A stretch of DNA of 64,000 nucleotides from Hymenochaete sp. R1. Its lineage: Eukaryota; Basidiomycota; Agaricomycetes; Hymenochaetales; Hymenochaetaceae. The notes below the pieces were generated by a model, which did not search any database, was not told where the DNA came from, and saw nothing but the letters and a program-made list of their open reading frames with translations. Below are positions 33,911-44,440 of this stretch, piece after piece. The stretch spans positions 62,001 to 126,000 of the forward strand of contig JAFREE010000021.1 in NCBI GenBank assembly GCA_019400425.1. The letters run 5' to 3'. The position numbers and the translations under genes are program-made. Every line of letters starts with the position of its first letter. Position 1 is the stretch's first letter.

Positions 33911-36209
33911 ATGATTGTCTCTGGCGGTAAGGCTCAAGCTAAGGTCTTAGTCGTACGTTGGTCTGTTTCATTGTATCCAGATGAAGTCGTAATCTCATAG
34001 TCATTTCAGGCGGGATCTGGCCCATCTGGCCTTGCTCTCGCTCTATCGCTTCTTAAGAACGATATATCTGTCCGAATTATCGAAAAAGACGAGCAACATC
34101 ACAGAGGAGAGAGGGGCGCAGGAATCATGGTGAGTTTGCATAACGGTCCGTTTTAACTTCTCGGTGCTCATGGAAATTTATTTGTTTATCTCCTTTTTTT
34201 CGTATCTTTAGCCTCGTACTCTGGAAATCGAGCGTCTCTTAGGTATATTGGACGAGGTGGCTGCTGCGGGAGAGGTTGCAGTGGGCATCAATCGTTATAC
34301 GATGGATCCAAGCGACCCCTATAAGATTCTACATACCCAAGAATTTGTCGGACATGTCGACCCGACGCCTTCGATGCCCATTGTGAGTACGCTTTTGAGT
34401 GAAAAATGGCATCTTCTGACATCTGTGTGTAGAGTGAGGGCATTATGTTAAGTCAATGGAAACATCAAGCGATTCTTCGGAAGCACATCGAGGCTCTCGG
34501 TGGGGAAGTCGAATTGGGGTCTGGGATCTCAGGCCTTGATCAAGATGAAAATGGCGTCCACGTCAAGATTACCAAAACAAATGACGGAAAGGTCGTGGAA
34601 GAAGAGATGAAGACATTTGACTACGTTATAGGCGCCGACGGAGCTCGCAGTAAATCATCCCTTGCTTATCGTCGAGGCCTTGCTTTCTCATGTTTCCTTT
34701 TCCGCCAGGTTTTGTAAGAAAAGCTATGGGTGTCGATTTCATAGGCGAAACGCGCGATGGCAGTCTGTATATCGTTGATGCGGTATTACAAGGCATGTAC
34801 ACAGAGCGGGTTCGTAGACAACGTGGATCTATAAAAAAAAACTAGCAACACTAACCTTCACTTTAAATAAGGGATTTTATCGATGGGGTGAGCGTGCTGA
34901 CTCAGCGTAAGCTTATTGCAACCTTTCTTTTCTGAGCACGTCTGACACTTGAATTTCCTAGATGTCTTATACGTACAACCGCAACAGACGGACTCTATCA
35001 AATTTTGCTGCCAAGCAAGCATGTTGATCTCGAAAAGATCAAGACTACAAAGGGTGAAGAGAACATCCGGCTAATTCAAGAAGAGATCAGTAAATGTACT
35101 GCTCGACCTGACATCCAGATCTCCGAAATAACGTGGCAAAATGAATGGAGGTATGTATTATTTGTTCGCTTGAACCCGTAAAGCACGTTCTGACGGGATC
35201 AAAGGCCAAATATGCGCATTGCCTCCACCTTCAACCAAGGACGAGTTTTCATAGTAGGAGGTATATGGTCTTCAATTCCTTATTTTCTACATTTTGGGCA
35301 AATTCTCACGTCCACATGTTCTAGATGCAGCACACACTCACTCTCCGGCGGGTGGTCAAGGGCTAAATTCTAGTATCCAAGATTCGGTTAGTATTATGTC
35401 TAAACGTCGCTGCGTTATTATATACGTTACCTCATCGGTCATTCTATTCATAGTTCAACCTTGCTTGGAAGCTCGCCCTTGTTTTGAAAGGCAAAGCCCA
35501 CCCCGCGCTTCTTGACTCTTTCTGCACCGAACGTCTACCCGTCATCTCCGAGATGCTCAATCTCACCACGGATATCTTCAATAAGACCATGAACGCTACC
35601 GTTGCCAGCATCCTAAGCTCAAAGGTCGAGAAACCGGAACATGGCAATATTACCGGCCATTTCAGAGACCGCAGGTTATTCCAGATGGATATCAACTATC
35701 GATGGAGTGAGGTGGTCATCGATGAAAGGTTCCCCGACTCGAAGAGTGATAAGAACGCGTACGGTGTCGTTGGAGATGCGGTGAGGGCAGGTGACCGTGC
35801 ACCTGACGCGCCAGGGCTCGAATGTTTATTTGCGAAAAAAGAGAACCAAAAATCGATTTCGCGCCTCTTTGACTTTTTCGTCCCCACGATGCACACCGCG
35901 ATCGTTTTCGCCAGGGAAGCGTCCGAGAGCGTTCAGCACGTACTCAACTCACTCAAAAAATTCCCCGAAAGTACACTTCAAACGGCTTTCGTGTTGCCTA
36001 CTGCCGCTGGTTCTGTGTCGAAGTTCAGCCCAGATTTTGATCTCGTTTTCCGTGACGCGGAAGATTATGCACGAAAGGGCTATGGAGTTGAGCTGAATGA
36101 CTCGACGACGACCGTTGTCATTGTGCGCCCAGATTCAGTGGTTGGAGCGTATGTTCTCAGTCCCGAGTGCGTTGAAACGTATATCAAGGCTGTATTTGGA
36201 ACTGCCTAA
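33911..36209 (+). CDS. FAD-dependent monooxygenase FMO2
   Basis: Ten exons (33911-33952, 34010-34129, 34212-34382, 34433-34649, 34709-34809, 34872-34906, 34962-35150, 35205-35260, 35325-35386, 35454-36209) give 582 residues. The GxGxxG loop is VAGSGPSG, the DG motif is VIGADGARS, and the GD motif is GGDAAHTHSPAGGQG. The thioredoxin-like C-terminal domain contains INYRWSEVVIDERFPDS and RAGDRAPDAPG. Exon lengths 42, 120, 35, 56 and 62 are the same as in FMO1, so splice structure is conserved, but the sequence is clearly diverged from FMO1/FMO4. Predicted soluble aromatic hydroxylase, substrate unknown. It converges on FMO3. Confidence 0.92.
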
Positions 36210-36740
36210 TTCCTTCAAATCTTTGTGATCTCTACATGTAATTCGATTTGTGATTGTGAAACATGTACTTTTTCCTTTGTTCGGCGACTACGAGTATGCG
36301 AGTACGGAAAGGAAAATATGTACCAAACTTAATATTTTTGCAAGAGGCCTCGAAAAGAATTTAAGTATGTAGTCGCGTTTCCGTGCATGAAAACACGTAA
36401 GGACTTTAACTGAGAGAAATTATGTCAATTTGCAAGAATCAGATAGACGACTCAAAGGTGGGTCAGATGAAGCTGCACTCTAAGCGGAAATGAGCTTTAA
36501 GTTCACGAAACAGCCTCCTTAGATTCACCGTGCTGGTTCTATGAAACGTCCGTAACAGAATGTAAGGGAAAGCTTAAGTTCGAATCTCTGCCAGGGCAAT
36601 ACACTGGTTATTTCCAATTTATGCGTCTATACATGTATATCTTATATTATGACCCATGGCTAAGAACGAAGAACAACACCAACCTTAACAACGATCCCTA
36701 ATCCCATAGACAAATTACATTCCCAACAGTTTGTGGTTCC
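36210..36740. other. intergenic, convergent FMO2/FMO3 3' ends
   Basis: A 530-bp AT-rich spacer; nothing supported. Confidence 0.4.
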
Positions 36741-38974
36741 TCACGCCTTGAAGACCCTCAGAGCATACTCTTTCACACCCAATGGCGTCGTTGTAACTGC
36801 CCCAACCCAAGAGTCGGGACGCACAACAACCGATATGGGCGTCACTTCGACCGTGTACCCGCTGAAAGCATGGCCTTCGTTGTCCTTCAGCACATAGTCA
36901 GCGCACAATGAAGAGTTCGCCTCTGCCTCTGACGATGCTGGTAGTACAACTGCAGACTGGACAGTACCTGCCGGAAATGCGCTGCTTAGAGACTGCAAAA
37001 GCGGCCTGGCAGCTTCGACTGACTCGGCAAACACGAGCGCGGTATGCTTCGATGCGGTGAAGAGATCGAAGATTCTGGTGATTGGTTCGAGACCGTCTTT
37101 TGTAAAGGCGCTTTCTAGTCCTGTCGCATCGGGTGCCCGATCACCAGCACGGACAGCTTGGTCTCCAGAACCATATGCGTTCTTCTCCGATGAGGAGTCG
37201 GGGAAGCGTTCGTCGTACACGACGTTGCTCCAACGGTAGTTGATGTCAAGCTGGAAGATCTTCCGACCGGCGAACCACGCCTTTGCATTTTCCGGTGTTC
37301 CGATCTTCTCTTTGGCACTGTTGTTTAAAACGACACGGGCGATCTCTCCGCTGAAAGTCTTCTCGTAGAGGTTCGTCGTGAAGTTGAGCATCTCGGCGAT
37401 GACAGGTAGACGCTCGGTGGAGTATGTATCGAGAATAGAATCGCTCGAGAGGCCCTTTAGAACAAGGGCAAGTTTCCAAGCAAGATTTAACTAAAAGACA
37501 AAGAATCATTGAGACTGGAGGAAAGCAGCATTACTGATAAGGCTCGTACAGAATCTTGGATGCTCGTATTTAACCCTTGAGCACCTGTTGGGGAATGCGT
37601 ATGTGCAGCATCTGCAATACAGTTAGCTTCCAAAGTATCGAAAGTGTAAGTCTTCTTGCATACCTCCAGCAATGAATAGGCATCCTTTCCGGAAATTTGA
37701 TGCTACACGCAAATTGGGCCTTCCTTGCGTTAGTTACTTAATCGTTTATGACAACGATCCACTATGAACATACCTCCATTCACCTTGCCAAGTGATACTT
37801 TGTACCTCAATATCGGAGCGTCCGCTGATACGATTAAATTGCTCTTGAACTTTTGAAACATCATTCTCGGAATCGGGCTTAAATTTCTCGCAGTCGAGTT
37901 CTCTTCCTAAGAAGATGAATGCAAAGAAGCCAGGGTCTTGGGTGGAACGACACATCACCCTAAAAGAAATGATACGGACTCTGTTTCAGAGTTACTGAGA
38001 TGCAAAATATAAGAGGGACGAACGCTTCTTTCGATTGATCTCCCCACATGAAGAATCCCTACACATACTTAGCCAGTTAACGACTATGCTATCACATATG
38101 GCTTAGCGCACCTTTTCGCTCAGCATACCCTTGACTTGGGCGTCAACAATGTAGACCTTTCCGTCTTGGCGAGTCTCTCCGCTAAACTCCACATCCATCG
38201 CTTTCCGTACAGTGCCTGGACAAAATTTAATTACGTTGAAACTATAAAATAAAATAAAGATTAGCTACTCACTTCGGGCTCCATCTGAACCCACAACATA
38301 GGCAAAGTTTGCAGTTTCCTCCGTCACTTTTCCTTCCACAGTTTTTGCTATCTTCACCCGGACTCCGTTGCTTTCTTGTACCAGTTCAACAAGTTCAGAC
38401 GCAAGCTCGACGTGGCAGCCAAGAGATTCGATATGCTTCCGTAAGATGGCTTGGTGCTTCCATTGTCCAAGAATGTAACTAGTGCCCTAGACATACGATA
38501 CACGAGGAAAAATGCATTTAAGCAAACGTAAGTAATAGATAATTCATAGATGACTTACGTAGGGAACATGAGGTGTAGTTGGGATTGCGGCGACAAACGG
38601 TGCTTTGCGAACGATTTGATGGGGGTTCATTGGGTTGAATATGTGCATGTCAGGAGCGGGGAATGCGTCCTTCATGATTTCTTCGTCCAGTCGGCCCAAG
38701 AAATGCTCTAGTTCCAGAGTGCGCGGCTGATGGGTATAATTAGAACGACCTTGGATCAAACTTGTCCACACGCCCACGAACCTGAATACCACACCCACGC
38801 TCTCTGCAATGAAATTCTGCATCCTTCTCGATGATGCGAACAGGTATATCGTTTTTTAACAGGGCGAGGGCGAGAGCAAGACCGGAGGGTCCAGCACCAG
38901 CCTGGTAACTTCGATCAGAGACGTCAGACGAGAAGTCTTCGGGGACGACGTACGATTAAGACTTTGGGAGCCAT
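36741..38974 (-). CDS. FAD-dependent monooxygenase FMO3
   Basis: Ten exons (38974-38954, 38901-38782, 38726-38559, 38486-38273, 38215-38112, 38058-38024, 37959-37774, 37719-37664, 37611-37550, 37490-36741) give 571 residues. The N-terminus is short (MAPKVLI) and followed by the loop AGAGPSGLALALALL. The DG motif is VVGSDGARS and the GD motif GGDAAHTHSPTGAQG. The C-terminal domain carries INYRWSNVVYDERFPDSSSE and RAGDRAPDATG. The residue after the first FAD segment is unusual: RGCGIQ replaces the RGAGI(M/L) of the other three copies. The gene is intact. Predicted phenol-hydroxylase-type flavoprotein; substrate unknown. Confidence 0.92.
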
Positions 38975-39034
38975 TAGAGGTGTCATCGTATCGTTGCTAT
39001 TACAGATGAACGGTCTCTTGGAGACAAAGTCTGG

Positions 39035-39042
39035 CTTTTATA
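39035..39042 (-). promoter_or_regulatory. TATA box of FMO3
   Basis: TATAAAAG on the minus strand, about 61-68 bp before the FMO3 start. Confidence 0.55.
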
Positions 39043-40042
39043 CTATAGTCAGAACGACGCCCGATTCGGTCTCCTTGGTCCCGTGTTCCATTCGATGATG
39101 GTCGGATAGATGGAGATTATAGATAGTCGACGTCAGAATGTTGCAGAATGCCATTCTTCTTGGTCTTATTACAGCTAAAACTGATGCTCGTTCAATCATC
39201 TCGCCTACTCGCCTACCGCGTCTGATGGATGGTCGTTGTCGTCGTTCTAATCAATGTCGCCCGACTCGGAGCGGGAGCGCAGGGAGCGCGGTCTTCGTGA
39301 GTGAAGAAAGTGATCGGCACTTCTTCCAAATTTGGGTGGGGCGTTGCAACAGTTTCAGCATCGTCAGAATCCCGTGAAGTCTTCCATGGTCATTCCGAAA
39401 CCCTCATATTCACAGGTACAACTCGCATACCAGTGCTAGTGGGTCATGGCAAGTTGATATCGTCTTTTTTCATCGGACATCCCCAAGAGAAAACCATAAA
39501 ATGATGGTCGTTTGATGAAGTCCTGTGAGTCGCAGGCGATGTACTATCCACCCTAAGTGTGTTTTGAATTGAATAGATACCGGTACTCTGCGTGCTGGAG
39601 CTAACCTCTGATGCGGCAAGCTTCTCCATCGTTTGGTAAAATGACGACGTTTGCGCACGCTGCGTACTCAATCTTACGTGGGTGTCCGACCAGGCTCGCT
39701 ATCGAATACGACTGTTCCTCTTTCCCCCGAAGCAACTCGATAACAAATACCATGTCAAACCTCAGTGCCATATCGGCCGTCTGGATAAAAAACCACTAGT
39801 ACTGAAGATGTCAGCAGATTGCATGCACCCAATCGCTACATGGTCGTGTAGACAATATCGTCGGGCGAAATCGTCGTCGCTGTCCCGAAACGTACCGTTC
39901 TTCATTCGAGTTGGAGATTTCTTACTCATCACGGCTATCTTATCTGATATCAATAAGCCAGAGCCTTCGCTTTTGAGCCAAAGCGATCGAAGTACACTCC
40001 CTTCCAGGCTTCATTGGCCAGCTCCTTATTCATCTCATCTAA

Positions 40043-40053
40043 TCTTATCAGAT
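40043..40053. promoter_or_regulatory. GATA-type site upstream of FMO4
   Basis: TCTTATCAGAT, identical to the site upstream of FMO1 but in opposite orientation relative to the gene. A related TATCTTATCTGATATC lies at about 39936-39951. Confidence 0.4.
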
Positions 40054-40106
40054 GTAGATATGTCAGGCTCTCTAATTTTGCGCTTAAACGCGGTCAGAAT
40101 GGAATG

Positions 40107-40113
40107 TATAAAG
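40107..40113 (+). promoter_or_regulatory. TATA box of FMO4
   Basis: TATAAAG about 70 bp before the FMO4 start codon. Confidence 0.5.
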
Positions 40114-40177
40114 GGCTACGTTTCTTTCCAAGACCGCTTTATACAGCAATTCCCAAACAATCCTCTCGAGACTATAA

Positions 40178-42443
40178 TATGCGTTCACAAGCTTTTTCTC
40201 CTCCAGCTCGAGTCCTCGTGGTCAGTCTATTTCAAATTTTCACTCGACTCACGCTGATATTCTGCTATAGGTTGGTTCTGGACCTGCTGGCCTCATGGCA
40301 GCTCTCACACTCCTGAAGAATGGTGTACCAGTGACAATCATTGAGAAAGATTCCCGGTTCCATTCAGCTCAGCGCGGAGCTGGTATCTTGGTAAGCCAAA
40401 TGAAGAGTTTATGTAGTAGTGATACAGAGTTGATAGAGCAAAATCCCTCCTTCGTATAGCCGCGCACGCTGGAAATCGAGCATTTCCTTGGAGTTGCTGA
40501 CGATATACGAAAGGTAGCCGATCCTTATCCACAGCTACGCATGTTTGACCCGAATGATCCCCACCGGATCATGCATAACGTCGACTTTCAAGAGCACGTC
40601 GATCCGACACCCGCAATGCCAGTTGTATGTGCTTTGTGAACTGGTGTCCTAGCAGAGCGCGGCCTAACGTCCAACTCATCCAGACTGATTGTCTCGTTCT
40701 TGGTCAATCATTTCACCAGGCTATCCTCCGAAAACACATCGAACATCTAGGGGGTCGCGTCGATCTGGGCAGCAGGCTCGTAAGACTCGAGCAAGACGAT
40801 AAAGGAATTCAAGTGTATATCGAAAAAACCGTCGACGGCCAAACGACTACGGAAAGCGCTTCGTTCGAATATGTTATAGGTGCAGACGGTGCAAAAGGTG
40901 ATTCTTATGGAATGATCAACAATCCCATATCTTTTTTTAACAAAAATGTTTGCAACTTGAAGGCGTCGTGAGGAAGGTGTTAGGAATTGAATTTCATGGG
41001 GAATCGCGAAACGACGGTCGAATTTTCAATATTGACGTAGATATATCTGGTATGAACTATGGAAAGGTCAGTGCCAATTTTTTTCGGGCTCCAGATTCTT
41101 ACCACCGTTCCCGTAGGGTATGTTCTTCTGGGGTAATCAAGCGACGTCACTGTGAGTTCATGCTCCTACTTTCACTACTTTCACTAACTATATGTTGAAG
41201 CGTCGTCATGAACAAGCTACCGGGAGTTGAAGACTTCTACTCGATTTTCTTCATGGGACCAGACGTAAACTACGCAAAACTCAATGCCAACCCTCTGGAA
41301 GGCTCACAAGAAGAGCTTTCGCGGATCACGTCGCGCTCTGATATCAAAATGTTCAACATGAGGGCCCACGGTGAATGGAGGTATGGTTCTTAAGCCTGAG
41401 TCAGACGGTTTCTCTGAGTATTCTGTTCCATAGACCAAATCTCCGTATTGCTTCGTCGTTCCAGAAGGGAAGGGTCTTTATAGTGGGAGGTTCGTCATAT
41501 CGATTTTTGTTCGTAGATAAAAGTGAGGCTGACACTTAGGTAGATGCTGCTCATACACATTCTCCAACTGGAGGACAAGGTATGAATTGCAGCGTCCAAG
41601 ACTCGGTGAGTCGTCAACGTCTTTCCTTATTCGACGTATAAAATTAACCCCTTTTTAATTCAGTTCAACTTAGCTTGGAAGATCGCACTTGTTCTCAAGG
41701 GTCTCTCAAACCCGACCCTGCTCGAGTCGTACTCAGAGGAACGCCTCCCAGTCATCGCCGAGATGCTCAACCTCACGACGAACCTTTATCAAAAGACGTT
41801 TGACCCTAAAGGTGGTATCCGTAACACCCTGCAGCTCGACGAGTCCAAGAAAGACGATGTCATACAGTCTACAAAAGACGCGGGATGGTTCCGCGGACGC
41901 CACCTCTTCCAGCTGGATGTGAACTACCGATGGAGCGACATCGTGCTCGATGAACGATTCCCTGATGCATCGTCAGAGAAGAATGCGTATGGTATCATAG
42001 GCCAGTTCGCACGTGCTGGTGATCGTGCTCCCGATGCTCCCGCTCTCTCATGCGCCTGTGCGAAGGATGCCAGTCTCAAAGAGTCGACGAGGCTCTTTGA
42101 TTTGTATAGGCCTGACATGCACATCGCACTTGTCTTTGCAGATGGTCTAACAGAATCTACGCAGAGCCTACTCGATTCCTTAGATGCATTTCCCGGAGGT
42201 ACTCTCCAGACGGCACTCATCCACCCGAAGGGTGTATCCATTCCAGATTCCGTATCTGGATCAGTCGATTTTATTTTCGAGGATGTCGAAGGTCACGCAT
42301 ACCGTGGTTATGGGATAACCGTGAGCCCCGCAGTCGCAATTATTCGCCCTGACGCTATGATTGGATTGGTTGCGACTAGCCCTACAGGAGTTGAACAGTA
42401 TCTTTCAAAAGTCTTCAGTGGTAAGAATGCGCGTAACGCGTAG
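40178..42443 (+). CDS. FAD-dependent monooxygenase FMO4
   Basis: Ten exons (40178-40219, 40271-40390, 40460-40624, 40684-40897, 40963-41066, 41117-41151, 41201-41380, 41434-41489, 41544-41605, 41664-42443) give 585 residues. Every exon has exactly the same length as in FMO1. Motifs: VVGSGPAGLMAAL (FAD loop), YVIGADGAK (DG), GGDAAHTHSPTGGQG (GD), then VNYRWSDIVLDERFPD and RAGDRAPDAPA in the thioredoxin-like domain. The N-terminal two thirds differ noticeably from FMO1, but from about residue 397 to the stop and into the 3' flank they are almost identical. Expected NAD(P)H- and O2-dependent ring hydroxylase; substrate unknown. Confidence 0.93.
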
Positions 42444-43120
42444 ATAGCTATAGGCCAATCCATGCATCTCATCTCTATGATTTGATTTATAAATGCAATA
42501 ACACCCAACTCAACGACCTTCCTTTATCAGGTTGATATTTTCAATTATAAATAAAAGAATCCGGCGAGCTTGAAATTCCTGGAGATATGCGTACAGAAGA
42601 CTGCAGACGTGCGCTTCGACACCAACTTTCAAATTACAGCCAGTCACTGAAAACTTGGTTTCTCCAAGGACACGTTCACAATCTAGAACTTTACCCTCAA
42701 TATAACAAGGTTCCAGCGACCGGGTACCTCCTTTGTACATGCCAGAATCGAGCAATCCGAAAGCCCCAAGATAGGTAGAAGCAAAGCAGACTCAGTTTGT
42801 ATCATCGTCATCATAATCGTGACTTTCCTGCCTCAGTAAGAGAGCTTAGTGCGTGCCTTCTCATCCCCTTTCTCCCAACTTTGCGACGCAATGCTCACTT
42901 CAGGGACCCCCCAGGAAGTCCTCTCAATTTTGTATTCTGAGCGTGAGTAGTGGAAATATTTATGCAATGTTGAATGCATTCGCAGCGATATAATTACCCC
43001 CACCCTCCCCCCCAACTTCTCCTCATTTATCCCCTCCAATTCTCACATTCTTTCTCCCTCTCCAGTGCAGACAAATCAATCTTGTCCCCACCTCCACCTC
43101 CCCATCCCCACTTTCACTCC
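42444..43120. promoter_or_regulatory. intergenic, upstream of intronless copy 2
   Basis: The first 70 bp match the FMO1 3' flank. A pyrimidine-rich tract with C runs (about 42998-43120) leads to the ATG at 43121, a typical fungal core promoter pattern. Confidence 0.45.
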
Positions 43121-44224
43121 ATGTCAACTGCACCAAGCTCAAGCTCCCGTCGGAAACGCGAGGCGACTCCAGGTAGTTCCACCCCCGAAGTCAAACGTCC
43201 ACGCCACGGATCGACCGGCGCGTCCCCTGCACCCCAGGCTCGCGTCCCAGCGATCAAGCGCGAGGACCCGAAGCCCGGCGACGACGACGAGCGCGCAAAC
43301 GTGCCTCTAGCCGACATCCCTCCAGTCGGAGCCCCCGACGCTCCCGACCCCCGCGTCGCAGCATACGCCGCCCTCAACCACGAAGACCAACTCCAAGCGC
43401 GCGAGCGCGTGCACACGCTCACGATCTCAGCCATGCTCACAGAGGCGTTCGCGATCGAGCTCGACGCGGTCCGGTGCGAGATGACGAAGGCGACGCCGGA
43501 TGCGCAGGTGCTCGAGACGGCTACGCGGTTGACGAACGCGGTTAGCTGGAGGATTCTGGGGAACATGTATACGATATTTAAGGGATACTGCGGCGCGAAG
43601 GATAAGAGGCTCGATACGGGGATGCGGGGCGGCGATAGGGTTACGTTTGACGATAAGACGCTCGGAGAGCTTGGAAGAGAAATGTTCGACAGACGAGCGG
43701 AGCGGATGGATGAGTGTCTGGAGATAATCATGGGCAAGTTGGCTAATAGTGGGCCGGAGGACACGCGTTCGTTTATCATTGCCCCTACTCAGATTTACCA
43801 TCGCGAACGAGGAATAGCGTGTGTCCAGCCTGAGACGGATCCGAGCTTCAAAGCACTCGCAGACCTCGAAAGGAAGCTCCATTTTAGGCTTCTGATCACC
43901 GCCGCGTTCACTTACCTGTACAACGTCGCGCTCGCCACTTCAACCACGTCCGCTCGTACAGACGTCGTGAAGATTTTCAAGCTTCATTTCTTCCCCTACA
44001 CCGGCGCAGGATATTTCGAGAACGATGACAACAGGATGCTTGAAATGCGACGCTTGATGGACGAATTGGAGCTCAATGGAGGACAGTCTATCCCAGATTG
44101 CCCGGATGAACCTGATCAGATCGAAGAGTACGAAACGCGGCTCACGAGGGGTAGAGATGCATTAGATACCCTCATCACTAAGATGGGGACGATTCGTCGC
44201 TGGAAATCGGCTCAGGACGATTAG
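43121..44224 (+). CDS. unrecognised intronless protein family, copy 2
   Basis: One open frame of 367 residues from the ATG at 43121. It is a paralogue of 31999-33021: same start (MST...RRKREAT), same basic motif (EVKRPRHG versus EIKRPRRD), then a disordered Pro/Ala/Asp-rich stretch, and an aligned helical core: VHTLTISAMLTEAFAIELDA, DKRLDTGMRGGDRVTFDDKT, LADLERKLHFRLLITAAFTY. Third-position GC is visibly higher here than in copy 1. No catalytic motif, signal peptide or membrane span is evident. It lies directly downstream of FMO4 in the same orientation. Confidence 0.82.
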   Translation: MSTAPSSSSRRKREATPGSSTPEVKRPRHGSTGASPAPQARVPAIKREDPKPGDDDERANVPLADIPPVGAPDAPDPRVAAYAALNHEDQLQARERVHTLTISAMLTEAFAIELDAVRCEMTKATPDAQVLETATRLTNAVSWRILGNMYTIFKGYCGAKDKRLDTGMRGGDRVTFDDKTLGELGREMFDRRAERMDECLEIIMGKLANSGPEDTRSFIIAPTQIYHRERGIACVQPETDPSFKALADLERKLHFRLLITAAFTYLYNVALATSTTSARTDVVKIFKLHFFPYTGAGYFENDDNRMLEMRRLMDELELNGGQSIPDCPDEPDQIEEYETRLTRGRDALDTLITKMGTIRRWKSAQDD

Positions 44225-44428
44225 TTTTCCCGTTTTTACGCCAGTAACATAATTATGCCTGTTTGATGGAAATGATAATATAAGGTAGGTTAACAACTTA
44301 ACATTGCGCAGCGCGAAACCGCGAGCGATGACCGCTACTAAGAAAATTGGTTTGCTTCATCCAGCTCTATGCGCCTCGATTACACTTCCGGTACTCTTAT
44401 TTTTAGAGAAAAAAACGACCTGAACCAT

Positions 44429-44440
44429 CATGCGTCATAC
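44429..44440 (-). other. 12-bp terminal coding exon of the oxygenase gene
   Basis: The strong donor after VLQ (gtacgt) and an acceptor ending ttgtag give a final exon encoding only YDA and stop. The result, SLVLQYDA, matches the usual C-terminus of this enzyme family, whereas reading through the donor gives a non-family tail. Confidence 0.75.

Larger units (their letters stand above)
38975..40177. promoter_or_regulatory. divergent region between FMO3 and FMO4
   Basis: A 1.2-kb spacer holding both promoters: a TATA box for FMO3 (39035-39042), one for FMO4 (40107-40113), and GATA-type sites at about 39936-39950 and 40043-40053. Open frames inside have no support. Confidence 0.45.

Noticed and set aside
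43114..43779. 221-residue minus-strand open frame
   Set aside because: It is a shadow of the high-GC plus-strand gene at 43121-44224; no splice sites or similarity.
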